From Acanthochlamys bracteata (Eukaryota; Streptophyta; Magnoliopsida; Pandanales; Velloziaceae), in assembly GCA_019914995.1 (NCBI GenBank), contig CM034128.1, positions 7,380,501 through 7,444,500 on the forward strand: a DNA stretch of 64,000 nucleotides, in the 5' to 3' direction. The stretch's first letter is position 1. The number at the start of each line of letters is the position of its first letter. The notes below the pieces were generated by a model. The model was not told the origin of the DNA and did no database searches. It saw nothing but the letters and a program-made list of their open reading frames with translations. The translations under genes were made by a program, and so were the position numbers. Positions 23,961-35,710 of the stretch are shown piece after piece.

Positions 23961-25427
23961 TCATTGTTGCTTCTTGCCACGCTTTGATCTGAGAGCCATG
24001 AGTTCTTCAATAATCCTGCTCAAGTCCGAGTGAGACGAGCCACCTTCTGCCACTGCTGTTCTTGCAGCCTCAGCCAGTTTCTGCACTCTCCGCCGCCTCA
24101 ACTCAACCTCCTCACTGGGATCTTTCATTTTACTCACTGCGGACGCCACCGCCGCCGCCGGCACTAAGACCTTCTCGTCATCCTTTGTGCTCTTGAAACC
24201 GTTCCAAGCAGGCCATCCTATGTTTAGTAGATCAGTGATTAGAATCTCAGCAAGAAACTGCTCAGAGTGAAGCGGCCAAGTGAGCAACGGCACGCCTGCG
24301 CATACCCCTTCTAACACCGAGTTCCAACCGCAATGTGTCAGGAACACTGCAGTAGCACGGTGGACCAGGATCTCCTTCTGCGGCACCCACCGTCTTTCCA
24401 CAAACCCGCGATCTGCAACTCTTTGCTCGAAGCCTTCCGGTATCCATGCATTCCCGAATTCTTTGGCGACCACCCAGAGGAAAGCGCAGCCTGATGATTC
24501 CAGGCCCATCGCCAGCTCACGGAGCTGCTCCTCTGTGAACCGGCTTAGTGACCCAAAGTTCACGTACAACACTGACCTCTCCGGCTTGCCGTCGAGCCAT
24601 GCGATGCACTTGTCGTCAGATTGTTGCAGGTGTGACGGTTTATCGGCAGCATTGCCTGCGATGGAGACGGGACCGATACCGAACACCTTTCTTGGTCCTG
24701 CTTTATAGTAGTGCTCAGCGAAGTCCGGCTCAAGCTCATAGAAGCTGTTGACGATTGCGCCGTAGCTGGTACGCTCAGTTTCAACGAGGTGGTCCAGAAG
24801 GAACGGGGCATCGTAGAAGTACTCAGGGAGTTGAGCTGGAGTAAATTGTAAGGATTGCGGGAAGGCAGGAATGGTAAAAGGCACGTCCCTGCAACGGCAT
24901 GCTTCTTCTAATTGCAGGCGGTAAACGCCGAAGTCGTTGATCACGCACTGCGCTAAGAATCCATTCAACTGTAAGCTGAGGCGGGGAATTCCATGAGCAG
25001 CGGCGACTTCAGTAGTCCAAGGATAGAATCCATCAGAGACAACAGTGTCAGGGCGAAGTTCCGCAAGAAGGGAATCAAGTGCTGGAGGAAGAGCATTGTA
25101 CTGAGCTTCATAGAACTTGGGGATAAGGGAGAAAGGTACATCCGTATGGTTCTCGCAGCCATCTGGAATTCCGTACTCAGCGCCTGAGAAAGGTATGAGG
25201 AGTAACTCCATGGAAGCACCAGCAGCAGATGAGTTGTTAGTGGAGATGGAGGAGTTGTGTCGGTCGATAGTGGGACGGAGAAGGCGAGCGTTGGCCTGAG
25301 TAGTGACTACTGTGGCACGAACGCCACGCTCAGCAAACAAGCGCGCCGTCTCCAGCATGGCCATCATGTGGCTACGTACCAAAGCTGGGAAAAACACAAT
25401 GTGGAGTGGTTCTGCTGCTGAGTCCAT
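23961..25427 (-). CDS. UDP-glycosyltransferase, family 1 (UGT)
   Basis: A single intronless frame of 488 residues, normal for plant UGTs. Catalytic His is H20 (VRSHM) and the likely partner Asp is D132 (VSDGFYPW). The 44-residue PSPG sugar-donor box spans 347-390, from WVPQKEIL through THCGWNS to WPLHSEQ. The final Gln favours UDP-glucose as donor. The overall pattern is closest to UGT73-like enzymes, which glucosylate flavonoids, terpenoids or hormones; the acceptor cannot be deduced. The soluble protein lacks a signal peptide and should act in the cytosol. The coding region is far more GC-rich than its surroundings, which creates long antisense shadow frames. A TATA box lies about 95 bp upstream and a hAT-like MITE about 0.5 kb upstream. 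It appears intact. Confidence 0.95.
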   Translation of the reverse strand: MDSAAEPLHIVFFPALVRSHMMAMLETARLFAERGVRATVVTTQANARLLRPTIDRHNSSISTNNSSAAGASMELLLIPFSGAEYGIPDGCENHTDVPFSLIPKFYEAQYNALPPALDSLLAELRPDTVVSDGFYPWTTEVAAAHGIPRLSLQLNGFLAQCVINDFGVYRLQLEEACRCRDVPFTIPAFPQSLQFTPAQLPEYFYDAPFLLDHLVETERTSYGAIVNSFYELEPDFAEHYYKAGPRKVFGIGPVSIAGNAADKPSHLQQSDDKCIAWLDGKPERSVLYVNFGSLSRFTEEQLRELAMGLESSGCAFLWVVAKEFGNAWIPEGFEQRVADRGFVERRWVPQKEILVHRATAVFLTHCGWNSVLEGVCAGVPLLTWPLHSEQFLAEILITDLLNIGWPAWNGFKSTKDDEKVLVPAAAVASAVSKMKDPSEEVELRRRRVQKLAEAARTAVAEGGSSHSDLSRIIEELMALRSKRGKKQQ

Positions 25428-25517
25428 TTCTGGTTTGGGGCTTGCTCACTGAACTACAATGGGATAATAGTAGAGACCGAAAAGTTTAACATATGCACTC
25501 TACTCTAACCAGACTCC

Positions 25518-25524
25518 TTATAAG
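25518..25524 (-). promoter_or_regulatory. Probable TATA box of the UGT gene
   Basis: The minus strand reads ACTTATAAGG here, 91-97 bases upstream of the UGT ATG. This would give a 5' UTR of roughly 60 bases. Confidence 0.45.
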
Positions 25525-25936
25525 TTCGTGATTGAAAAATCATCCCGTACCTACCAAGATTTTTCGTTTTAATTTTCATGATTTAAAATACTCCTTACCT
25601 GCCAAAGCTAATAATTTCTTACACGTGGAATATTTTACAGACTGATCCGCATGTTTCGTTGTCTTTATAATTATAATACAAAGATGGAGAGGTGTTGAGG
25701 CTTGGCGTAGTTTTCGAAAATGTTTGACTACGCTTATAACATTATTTTTTATTTATAATAATATTTACATTTTAAAAATAATTTTATAATACTTTATAAT
25801 AAAAATTTAAAACATGAATTAATTATATTTTGTATAAATTTTATATAATGATATTATTTTTAATAAAATCTTTTAAAAATTTCTATTATTTTTATTTTGA
25901 AAATTTTTTATTATAATTACTTTCCGATCTCCCGAG

Positions 25937-26697
25937 CAGTGTTGTTAAAACCAACCTGGTGGTTGACCCGGAATGTTATCGGGTCACCGAGTTACCGGTT
26001 AACTCATTGGGTCACCGGATTGACCCACTGAGTCAAATCGGATTTATTAAATAAATATTAATATTATAAATATAGTATATATATTATATAATATTTACCG
26101 TAGTAGTTATTTAAAATTTTTTTAAAACATGATTATATACAATAAATATTAAATATATTTTTTGAAGTTATATCTTTCATTTTTGAAGCAATAGTTTTCA
26201 AGAATCAAGACAATAACCAAAAAGTCCAAAATATAAAAGAATCTTAATATTTTAAACATTACAAATTAGCTACGTTATATGTAATTATGTATAACTACTT
26301 GTCGCCTTATATATACAGTAAGAATCAGCAGAGTAGAGATGGTTCGACGACGATCAATAGAGCGTGGTAGCGTAGAATGATCCAAGCGTCGAGAACGACG
26401 TGAAAAAAAAATGGACTAACCGGTTAGGGAGACAGAGGATTAAAAATTTAACAGAAATGATTCGAAGCAGCAAAATAACTCAAAGAGTGATCATATTTTA
26501 ATATTTTATTTTTTTAATAATTATACCGGGTCAACCCGTTGTATCGGGTCACCGGATTATTCAAAAACCGGTCGGATCGATCGGGTTTTATCGGATTTGT
26601 TGCATACCGGGTTATGCTGCTCACCCAACCCAGAATCGTACCGGATTGCCGGATTTCAGGTCGACCCGGCCAGATCGGGTTGGGTTTTAAAACACTG
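25937..26697. mobile_element. hAT-like MITE with perfect 8-bp target duplication
   Basis: Terminal inverted repeats are CAGTGTTGTTAAAACC at the left and GGTTTTAAAACACTG at the right. Identical flanks CTCCCGAG lie at 25929-25936 and 26698-26705. The subterminal parts carry many GGGTCA(A/C)CC-like repeats in both orientations; the middle is AT-rich and there is no transposase. Short ORFs inside are products of the repeats. It sits in the UGT upstream region. Confidence 0.88.
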
Positions 26698-26705
26698 CTC
26701 CCGAG

Positions 26706-28021
26706 TCGTTCATTTACCCATCTATGTTGTTCTCGACTGTGATACACGGTGTTTTGATTGTACAGTTATAAGGAGGAGAAAGTAAAAGGAAAAGAAAGTA
26801 AATACAAAAAAAAAAAAAAAAAAAAAAAAATATTGATAGTATTTGAATAAATTAATAAATTAAAAATATAAAAATATAAAAATAAATTATATTTGAATTA
26901 GAAAAATAATAGAAAAAAATATGAAGAAAAAGATAAAAAATATACTTTTTGGTTATGTATACTTTATAATAATTGTGTTTATTATTTTAGTTGTAAATAT
27001 TTGTTTCATAAATTCGTGTAAAATTAAACTTATTTGTTCTTCCTCCCTCCGTTCCGAATCGGAATGTAATCCTCAATAATGCATATTTTCTCTCGTTCTC
27101 TCTTCCATTCTAAACAATAAATTTTAATCCAAACACATCAGAAGGGAATTGTTTTCTCTTTCTTTTCATTTCCTTTGTATTCTGTAATTCAAACATAGCG
27201 TAAATTATACGTTCATGATGAAAATGACTATGAGTGGGAAACTAAGAAAAAACATCATAGATAATTTTGATCTTTTCACGTATATAGTTGTAATGGTTAA
27301 CATTTCTTTAAATAATGCTGATATATTGTAATGGTTAACACATAATTTTGAAGGTTTTTAATTAATTCATATTACTTGAATATCTACAACTAGTATCTAT
27401 TTTTTTTATCATATTACTTTATACATATTATTTTATCATATTATTTGAATATCCAAACCTAAATTGAAAATAAATCTTAATATAATAATCTGGTAAGTTC
27501 ATCATTTTCTCTCATAGATAAATTAATTTATAATTAACTTGCATAACCTAATAAATAATAATTATTTTTCCTAATAGCAGCTTTCTAATAACGAGTATTG
27601 TAAATGCCCTTATCACTAGCACGGATTGGTCTTCTAATAAAATAGAATGTATTCGACAAAATTATTATTTTAAAAAATACCAATATGAACTCCGCTTGTA
27701 CGACGAGAAGTTAGCTCCAAAGATTCTTGTGGTAAAATATCAGTAACATCATGGGTTGCTTCCCATCAACGTCCCACGTTAGATTTCATTTAATTAATAA
27801 GATAGTATGTAATTTAAAATTTCTCCTATATGCAAATCTCGGAAGATCCAATTGTACTCCAATCTCAGGGAACATGAACCAACAATTTGTCATCAGTTGA
27901 CTGCACATGCATTTCCATCGGTAAGATCCCTTGAGAAAATCAAGGAAAAAACAACGGGAGCCTTGAGACATAATTGACAATTGATTCTTAGGACAAAACC
28001 AAGGAAAAAAAAACACTGATT
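26706..28021. other. Intergenic between MITE and rhodanese gene
   Basis: Contains a run of 25 A at 26806-26830 and otherwise AT-rich sequence. The last 250 bases probably include the rhodanese 3' UTR. No gene was seen. Confidence 0.5.
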
Positions 28022-31000
28022 TCACTTTTCAGAAACAGTAGGCAGCTCCTCCTTAAGCCACTGGTAAAGTCCTCCTTCAAGGTGGAAAACATTTTTATAC
28101 CCATTCAACACAAGTAAATATGCTGCAATCAAAGACCTGATTACAAAGAGAAAAGCATCAACTTGTAATGTCTTTCTAAAATACGTACGATCTGTAATTT
28201 AAATAAGAAGTTCTGTAGATAAAGAATAAATTAGAAGCATGTCAGGTTCTAAAGCATCCTCACTAAGGTTCTCAAGAATGCAGTACAATGTGAGTGATTA
28301 TCTGCAACAGAGCAATTTCGACAGCAAGATAGTCTTGGGTGGGCAGTGTGGTTACAGGCAAGCGGAAGCTTGTAAAGTTCAAGAAGCTTCCGATATGACC
28401 TCACAAAATATGCCTAAAGTAACTTAAGAAAAGGACGTACGTTATAAAGATGGTTACTATGATCTATCTTAAACTCCTTTCCTGCATTCTAAATGTTTAC
28501 TCTTAAGAGTAATTTAAGCTTCTAGGAGACCTCTCAGATCTTTAGTAAATGCCATATCTATCAGTGGAGTTACAATTACTCTACCTGGATTGTTGACCTT
28601 CGGGTAGATTCTGTGATGGTCTCATTGTTCCCCCTGAAGAGCATGCTACAATTATTTTGGCATCTTTGTTTAGTTTTGACTCCACACCTGTTCGAAAAAG
28701 CATTAATATTTTTGAGTCAGTGTAAGCTAGGAGGTACATTGTTATCTAAAACCAGATAAACAGTAGTGCATATATAATTTACTTTGCACAAACTCAGGAT
28801 TCTCTTCAGTGCCAGCGGTTATGCCGAAGAACAAGAATGCTGCACGTCGAGCAATATCCCATGCAGTCCACTCCTTTATAAGCCTATAGAGTTGCACATT
28901 AATAGCTCCAGGTGGATGAGCCTGCCCAATAGAAATTATTAAGGTTTAAAAAGAACTGCACATAACAACCACGATATATTAAAAAGCTCGGCACCAAGAA
29001 CAGATTTCTGTTAATGCAGAAACCAAAATTTGAACAAAATAGATGCCGTGGTTTTAGGATGAGCTAGATGTCAGTAATAGTAACCTCAGGATGTGCTCAA
29101 AAAGTTGGGCTAGCTCCACACACAGTGGATGATAGGTCAATCTTCCTAACAACTAAGTTCACTTGCAAGTTAAAGACCTAAACCACCAGATGTAATCTTG
29201 AACATAAACACAACTTACCTTTTCATATATCTTGTAGCCCTTCATTGCTGCATTAGCGATTCATAAGTGTTTATTTCTTTTTGTCAATCTCACAATGAAG
29301 GTTGAACAATATACATTTCATACGATTTCTAGACAACTTCTATGCCTTAGAACAACCGCTCGAATATTGAAACTTAGCCTTCGAATGTAAAATCTGTTTG
29401 GTAGGATGATTAATTTGAGTTTGGCCTCACTCATGGTGTAATACACGAAACAAAAACAATAGCAAAGGAGATAGCCATAAATGGACATAGAGCTGAATTT
29501 TTTAATAGCAAACCAAATCACTTGTTATGTCAAAAGGCTTCAGCAATTTTAGGAAGATGACACCTGATGCTATTACAAGGCAGGCATGCATAATATCCAA
29601 TAACATAATTCAGTGTAACAATCTTTAGGGATGAGCTAATGACGTTGAAAATGCGCTCATTCATAGAGGTGTATTCTAGTTTCAGTTTTTCTTGAAAATA
29701 ATTCACAAAAAACAAAGGGTTACACTCGAGGAGGACCAGTCTTTATATTAAACATCTAATCCAACCAAATAGCTTAAGCCTATGGATTAAGGTACTCTCT
29801 AGTACATCAAAACTCTTCTCTTCTTGTCTCTATCCGGGTTTAGACTAAACCTAATCACTCCACTAACAATTGACACTACTAAAAGTTGAACCCTCGACCC
29901 TGCTTTGGAGAGCAACATCCTAGCCACCAACATGTAGTTGCTTGATGCACGCTTACCTCGAGACTTTCAACAAATTATCAAAATTCCATACATTCATTTG
30001 TTGGAGGGGAAATTGCATTAACAAGCATTATTGCGACAATAACAAGCTTTGCGCGTAGACCTATTTAACAATAAGAAACTACTTCAAAGACAATGATTTT
30101 ATTTTCTTTTTGTTTTAAGAAAAAAAATACATATATTTACGGCAAATTGGAGGGTCCTTGAATGAAAGCTGATTCCTAATTGCCTTCTTGCAATAAACGA
30201 ACATCCGAACCCTTTTTACCAAATTAATTTTCTTTCGGAGAAAGTCACTCAGTTATGTTGGCATCATAGAAATTCATTGAAATTTTGATGATCGCTACAT
30301 TCAGAAATCAGATGAATCAAAACATGAAAAAGGACAGAACGGATAATCATGCTGAATGTAAAGTAGATGGTTTTAATGTGAGAAAGCTCCTGAATAAAAA
30401 GATAAGGAGGCCATACGCAAGGAAGTCTAAGCGAAGTGAGCATGCAGTAAGAATTATATATTGCTTTGCAGGAGTTGGATACCATCATTCAGGGATATAG
30501 TAATAAAATTCAACTATGTCAAACACAAGTAGAACGTTACTTCAGTAGCTAAAAGAACTCAAGATCACCTGCTTAAACTCAGCTTCCGGCCGGACATCTA
30601 ATATTACAAAATTATTCTCATTCTGGAGTCTTAAAGCTTCCTTTACATCAACACTTTTTACCTGCATGAGTAAGCAGGGATTTTTTGTAAATGTCCATCA
30701 CATGTAAGAAACGGACAGGATGGGATCAATAATGTAAAAGAACCAGCACCTTCTTCTGAAGCAAAAGCTCACGCTTCACCTTCCATTCTTCTTCAGCTGA
30801 TCAAAACAACAAAACCAGTCCAAAATCAAAATTCATAGATTACACATCATAGAAAAAGAAATCCAATTATTGAGACCATATACACACCAGGTGTTTTAGC
30901 CTGCTTTGTTGCCGCACTCCTGATCCGAATTGAACGAAACGATTTACGAGAAGTCGATCGCAACGAACAAGACCTCTGCCATGAAGAAGGAATCCGACTG

Positions 31001-31068
31001 AAAACGGAAAGGACCGTAGACAGAGAAGGATTGGGATTTACAACTGTGCATGCAGCAGCACCAAGCAT
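28022..31068 (-). CDS. STR14: Chloroplast rhodanese-like protein (STR14-type)
   Basis: Six exons on the minus strand: 31068-30888, 30796-30750, 30661-30569, 28921-28783, 28687-28585 and 28136-28022. All phases fit and give 225 residues, the size of Arabidopsis STR14 (At4g27700). The first ~55 residues are Ser/Arg-rich and look like a transit peptide. The rhodanese domain starts near residue 77; ILDVRPEAEF (96-105) is the typical N-terminal motif and C169 in VACSSGG is the active-site cysteine. AYLLVLNGYKNVFHLEGGL is the conserved C-terminal element. Rhodaneses carry sulfur as a persulfide; the physiological acceptor of this group is not known to me. Intron 3 is 1.65 kb and contains a SINE-like insert. 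Confidence 0.92.
29725..29945 (-). mobile_element. tRNA-derived SINE-like insert in rhodanese intron
   Basis: Read on the minus strand, 29945-29885 contains an A-box-like TGGCTAGGATG followed by a B-box-like GGTCGAGGGTTCAAC with tRNA-like spacing. A non-tRNA body follows. Ends and target duplications were not fixed. Confidence 0.45.
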
Positions 31069-31550
31069 GGTGATTTCTCAATCTATCTATAATAAAGGCT
31101 AAAGCTGAAAGCTACAATCGAGGAAAAGAAACACTTACATATTCGAGGCAGAAGTTGTGAAGATGATTATCAGAAACGGGGCCCGTGCTGGCACTCTGGA
31201 TTTTTGCACCCGCCTAAAAAATCTAAAAGACTGGTGGTGGGTGTTCAGTCAGTCACTCCTCCTCTCTGCTTCCATCTAAATTGATTAGTTACTGCTGGTT
31301 TGGTCATAAATTCTTTTTTGTTGAAGGGAACCGAAATCGATGTATCCCATTCTAGTTATTTGGTAAGAAATACTTCCCACTAATCAAGGAGCAAAATCCC
31401 TTTTTTTTTTTAATTCTATTTATTTTGAACGTAGTGATTTTCCCATATTACTTTTACTCTGGGCTTCGATTCTCATTCTCATATTTGCACGTCTTGATTT
31501 GTGGCTCTAGTTCCATTTGAAAATTTTTATTTGAGCTATTCAACTCTCGC
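31069..31550. other. Upstream region of the rhodanese gene
   Basis: Promoter side of the rhodanese gene. No strong TATA box and no coding signal were found. Confidence 0.4.
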
Positions 31551-31553
31551 TAA

Positions 31554-32403
31554 GAGCGTGTTTACTAATATCACAAATTCTATTTTTTTAAATATATTTT
31601 CAATATAAAATAAATAAAAAATTTAAAATAATTTTTTCTATCAAAATAATTTTTTTAAAATTTAATTTTAAAACTTACTATTAATATAAAATTATAAAAA
31701 TTTATTTTATTAAATATTTTTCAAATTTTAAATTGATATTTTAAAGTCACTTTTCAAAACCTTCCAAATCATAGTTGTAAAATCCGGACCGGCCCGTCCG
31801 GGTCGACCCAGAGCGTAAACCGGTCCAGATTTATAATAAAACCGTTTATGCAATCGATCCGTTCTGATCTGCTTGTCCAGATCGAACCGGATTAAATTAA
31901 ATTTTAAAAATTTTAAATTTATGATATATTGATGCAAAAATAATTATTCGTAGTCTTATATTGAAATATAATATATAGTTGATATTTTATATTTGGATAT
32001 GATAATGCAAAAAAATAAGTTTGTTATATTTTATTTGTAAATATTTATTATTAGTGATTTTTAAGTTTTTATATTACTAATTTTGTTAAATTGTAAGAAA
32101 AATAACAAAATTACTTTAAAACAAAGAATTTCTTTTGAAATTTATTATTTAAAATATTTTTTTGTTAGTTTATTTTTTCTTTTATGCCTTCTAACAAAGA
32201 AAAAATTTATTATTTTTTCTTTTGAAATAATAAGCGTTCGCACTACCATAAACGCTTTAATATTTTTGACATGACGGTTCAATCCATTGACCCGACGGGT
32301 CAACCCGTGACCCGTTGATCTGGACAGTTTTCCGGTTCATTGTCCGGTCCGATTTTTACAACTATGTTCCAAACTCCGGTTCACGTGTTTAGTAAACACG
32401 CTC
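31554..32403. mobile_element. Tourist-like (PIF/Harbinger) MITE interrupted by another MITE
   Basis: A perfect 15-bp terminal inverted repeat GAGCGTGTTTACTAA opens at 31554 and closes at 32403. It is flanked by TAA at 31551-31553 and 32404-32406, the 3-bp duplication typical of PIF/Harbinger elements. Removing the nested element at 31770-32366 with its duplication leaves about 245 bp, a usual Tourist MITE size. Confidence 0.85.
31770..32366. mobile_element. hAT-like MITE nested inside the Tourist-like MITE
   Basis: The ends are inverted: CATAGTTGTAAAATCCGGACC at the left and GGTCCGATTTTTACAACTATG at the right. The flanking 8-mers are TTCCAAAT (31762-31769) and TTCCAAAC (32367-32374), 7 of 8 identical. 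Subterminal GGGTCGACCC and GACCCG repeats resemble those of the element at 25937-26697. Confidence 0.8.
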
Positions 32404-32406
32404 TAA

Positions 32407-32822
32407 ACTCCAAACAATAGTTTTTAATATTTAGATAAACAAACCGCTTAATATTGAATAATTTTTTATTTGTGACAATTTAAAAAATTATGTGAGTATC
32501 TTTAAATTTTGGATAAATATTATCTTTGATCTTTGAAAATATCGTTCATATTCTTATTCTAATTTTTAAAATATTATTATTATTAGAATTTAAATATGTT
32601 TAAGAAATATATTAAAATGAACAAATTCTATATACATATATCTCTTACTTTTTCACCCAAAATTATTTGTATTTATTTTAAAATTACATCTTCTTATCCA
32701 AACACACTTATAAAATAAGCTCTTTATTTAAAAAATAAGCATAAACTGTTTATTTAGAAATAAATTTTGTGCTTCAATAGATGCTTTAATTTTAATCACC
32801 AAAATTGGCCCTCAATTTAGAA
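32407..32822. other. AT-rich spacer, nothing recognised
   Basis: No ORF, RNA gene or element end was identified between the two mobile elements. Confidence 0.5.
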
Positions 32823-33550
32823 TAAGGGTGGCAACATATGACTCGTATATGAAAATTCAATCCGAGATTGATCCCTTTAATTCAGATTAGAATTAAAAAT
32901 TAGAGTTTAATGAATTTGGCTCGGTTATTAAAATGGATCGATTCGGATCAATTCAAAATTGACTCATAAATTCTAATTGTCACATCTTGAAGGAATAGCT
33001 CTTTTATGATTTTTGCTTATCGTATAATAAAATTTTGATAATAAAAGTAATCGATAATAATAATTTATAAATTATTAAATTATATTTTATTTATAATTAA
33101 TTATTTATTTTTGTGTTTTAGTAAAATAGTGCAAGATGAGAATCATAACATTATCGAAAATATTACTATGTACGTGTTTCTTTAACGACGATTAGATTTT
33201 GTAGAAAGGTTTTTATCAAAATTTTGTCAACTAGCTATATTTATCAAAATTTTGATAGGAAATATTACTATATATTTATAATCATAAAAAAATAAAAATA
33301 AAAATTTTCTCGAACATTCTAAAGACCAATAAAAATACTAAAAAATGCACATTTTGACGTACACTCACTACATTTCTTCACTGGGAATATCGTGCATATC
33401 CTTTCCAACTGATTTTATAATTTTATTCAAATTAAAAAATATAGAACTAGAAATTAATAATTTAATTATTAAATGGGTCGATTCGAATTTGATCCGATTA
33501 TTAAGTGGTCCGACCCAATACCGTCCCGCACACCTAAATTGCCACCCTTA
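32823..33550. mobile_element. hAT-like MITE with TAAGGGTGGCAA ends
   Basis: Left TAAGGGTGGCAA and right TTGCCACCCTTA are perfect inverted ends of the widespread plant TARGGGTGGCAA type. Flanking 8-mers ATTTAGAA and TTCTAGAG agree in only 5 positions, so the target duplication is doubtful. The interior has GATCGATTCGGATC-like motifs and no transposase. Confidence 0.65.
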
Positions 33551-33639
33551 TTCTAGAGTGCCAACAAAATCAGCAATAGAACGTTTGCTTGATTTTCCAA
33601 CGCAAAGGTAGACCTATTGATGTTAGCAAATTAGATCTA

Positions 33640-34050
33640 ACATTTAACGAATGTATAACTAGCTAACAATATTCACTATATAAGCTATATTATGACGTAA
33701 TACAATAAATAAATTAATGTACCTACTAATTAGTTATTTGTTTTTACCTGTTGTTATTTGATCAAGATATTTTTCTAAATTAGAATTTTTACTGATTAGT
33801 GTATCTGCTGGTTTGCAATCTAATATCTTTATCTTAATAATAAGTCAAATACATACTTTTATTTGATAGAAAAATGGTACCCATAGATCCTTTTACTTTA
33901 ATGCTCAGAAAATATTTCAACTCTTCTAATTTTTCATCTTATATTTAGAAGCTAGATACTACGTTTTTCTTTATATTTTTTTCGTTATTATTATTTTTAA
34001 CAACAATATCATTCACATAAATTATTAGACCAGTTAGATTATCACAATTG
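33640..34050 (-). pseudogene. Ty1/copia reverse transcriptase C-terminal relic
   Basis: Minus-strand translation shows IIYVNDIVV (the YVDD catalytic box with one change), then LEELKYFLSIKVKGS, then LDCKPADTLISKNSNLEKY, and lower down NIAYIVNIVS. This is the order of copia RT and the connection to RNase H. It has several stops and frame changes. It is truncated near 33640, next to the hAT-like MITE. Confidence 0.75.
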
Positions 34051-34084
34051 TTTTATAATAATAGTGCATGTTAAATATTATTAA

Positions 34085-34350
34085 AATAGGATTAGTGACT
34101 AAAAGATACTCACAGATATATAGAGAGGATTAGAACGAGATTTTTAAAGCAATTGCAAAACTTAAACTATTATGGTACTATTGTCAGTAACAGTAAATTT
34201 TGATTAGTCTTGACCAATTTTATATAAAGAATATTTTTTTATAATGAATGTATATGGAACTTCCAGCTATATATGGTGTATTAAGAAAAAGTGATTATAA
34301 TTGCAAGTTAACAAAAGCATTATATGGGTTGAATTAGTCTCTAAGTATAT
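34085..34350 (+). pseudogene. Ty1/copia reverse transcriptase N-terminal relic, opposite strand
   Basis: Plus-strand translation shows LVTKRYSQIYRED, then after a frame change NVYMELPAIYGVLRKSD and NCKLTKALYGLN, the N-terminal half of copia RT. It lies head to head with the C-terminal half at 33640-34050, so the two cannot come from one undisturbed element. Confidence 0.7.
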
Positions 34351-35702
34351 TTTCTTAAATTTAGGCCAGCCTTAAATAAATATTGGTACCTTTTGATTAT
34401 TCTATCTACTCTATATTTGATTGTATACATTTATTTACAGCAAACTATTTTCTTTTCTTCTGATAGTAATAGTGTGATACTATCTCATAAGTCAAATTCT
34501 TATGAAGAATTTTATTTTTTCGTTCATTATTTTAGTTCATTTTAAAATTGCATAATGCTTATCTAGTATTAGAACGAACAGTTATAGCTAATAACTGAAT
34601 AGTAAGTGGCTTATATGATAATGCTGGTCTCTGAGATAACATATGATTAGTAAACGAAATTTTTGGAAGCTTTTTCTTTAAGTGAATATCTCTAGTGAGG
34701 TTTTCACAATTTCCTTTTTGTATAGCAACTCGTAAGTACTATTTAAAGTTTGAGAATTATTTAGAATACTGTTATGAATCTCTGAACTTATACTAAAAAA
34801 TATCTTTGAGAGTTTGAGAGGGAACAATAGAATGAGAGAGAGAATGCTCTTCTATATTATCATATCATTCTACATGTTCAAATTTTCTCAACACATTATT
34901 TTGTAGCTTTAGACTCCTCTCCAACTAACTTATATAACTCATGTATTCGGTTGTCTTCAGTATGTTGTAAGTTTACATGAAATTCAATAATAAGCTAATT
35001 CAGATCTTTCATAATCTTTGTCTCCTTTTAAAGATCAGAATAACATGCGGCACTTATAAAGCACATTTCTAATTCAAAAAGTATCATATCCATAATAGCA
35101 AAGTTAAAACGTGATGGATGATGATATTATCGTTACCTTCTCCATAAGGACCATATCCAACAAACATGTATAGTAAAGTATATTGATCTAATTTATCCTC
35201 TTAATTTTTTCGTAAATGTAAATCCAAAGTTTGAAGTTAGAAATGAAAGACAAATGGTATCGTGACAAATATAAATATACCTTAAATAGGAGTTCGAAAG
35301 TTCAAAAATCTAAATGACATGCGATTTTAATCAAATATATTATCGATTGATTTGCTTCTATCCAATTAGTTTTGGTAAATCAGCAATAATAATAATCACG
35401 AATCGTCTCCAAAATATGTCGAATATTTTTTGGCAATCCCATTTCATTGTGAAGTTTTATAGACATGTGATTTTATGAATAATACCTTATTTTTAAAGAT
35501 ACTCTGCAAAACATGTATTAACATATTCTCTTCTCTTGTTATTGGCATGTAATATTCAAATATGACAGAAATATTAGATTTGCACCATCTTATGAATTGT
35601 GTAAAAGTCTCTGAAATTATATTTTTAATTCACATAATATATAACCATGTCATATTAATGCAATCATTCACACATATCATGAAACTTCTAATACCCATAA
35701 GT
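34351..35702. other. Decayed retrotransposon sequence, LTR-like in part
   Basis: No ORF is present. The 34800-34960 part, with GA-rich and polypyrimidine tracts, has LTR-like character. It lies between copia fragments, but its borders are not visible. Confidence 0.3.
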
Positions 35703-35710
35703 GCCATAAC

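Noticed and set aside
24280-24708. 142-codon plus-strand ORF inside the UGT
   Set aside because: Antisense shadow of a GC-rich coding region; no domain, and the minus-strand UGT accounts for the sequence.
26514-26785. Several overlapping 60-77 codon ORFs
   Set aside because: They fall in the right subterminal repeats of the hAT-like MITE and arise from inverted GGGTCAACC-type motifs.
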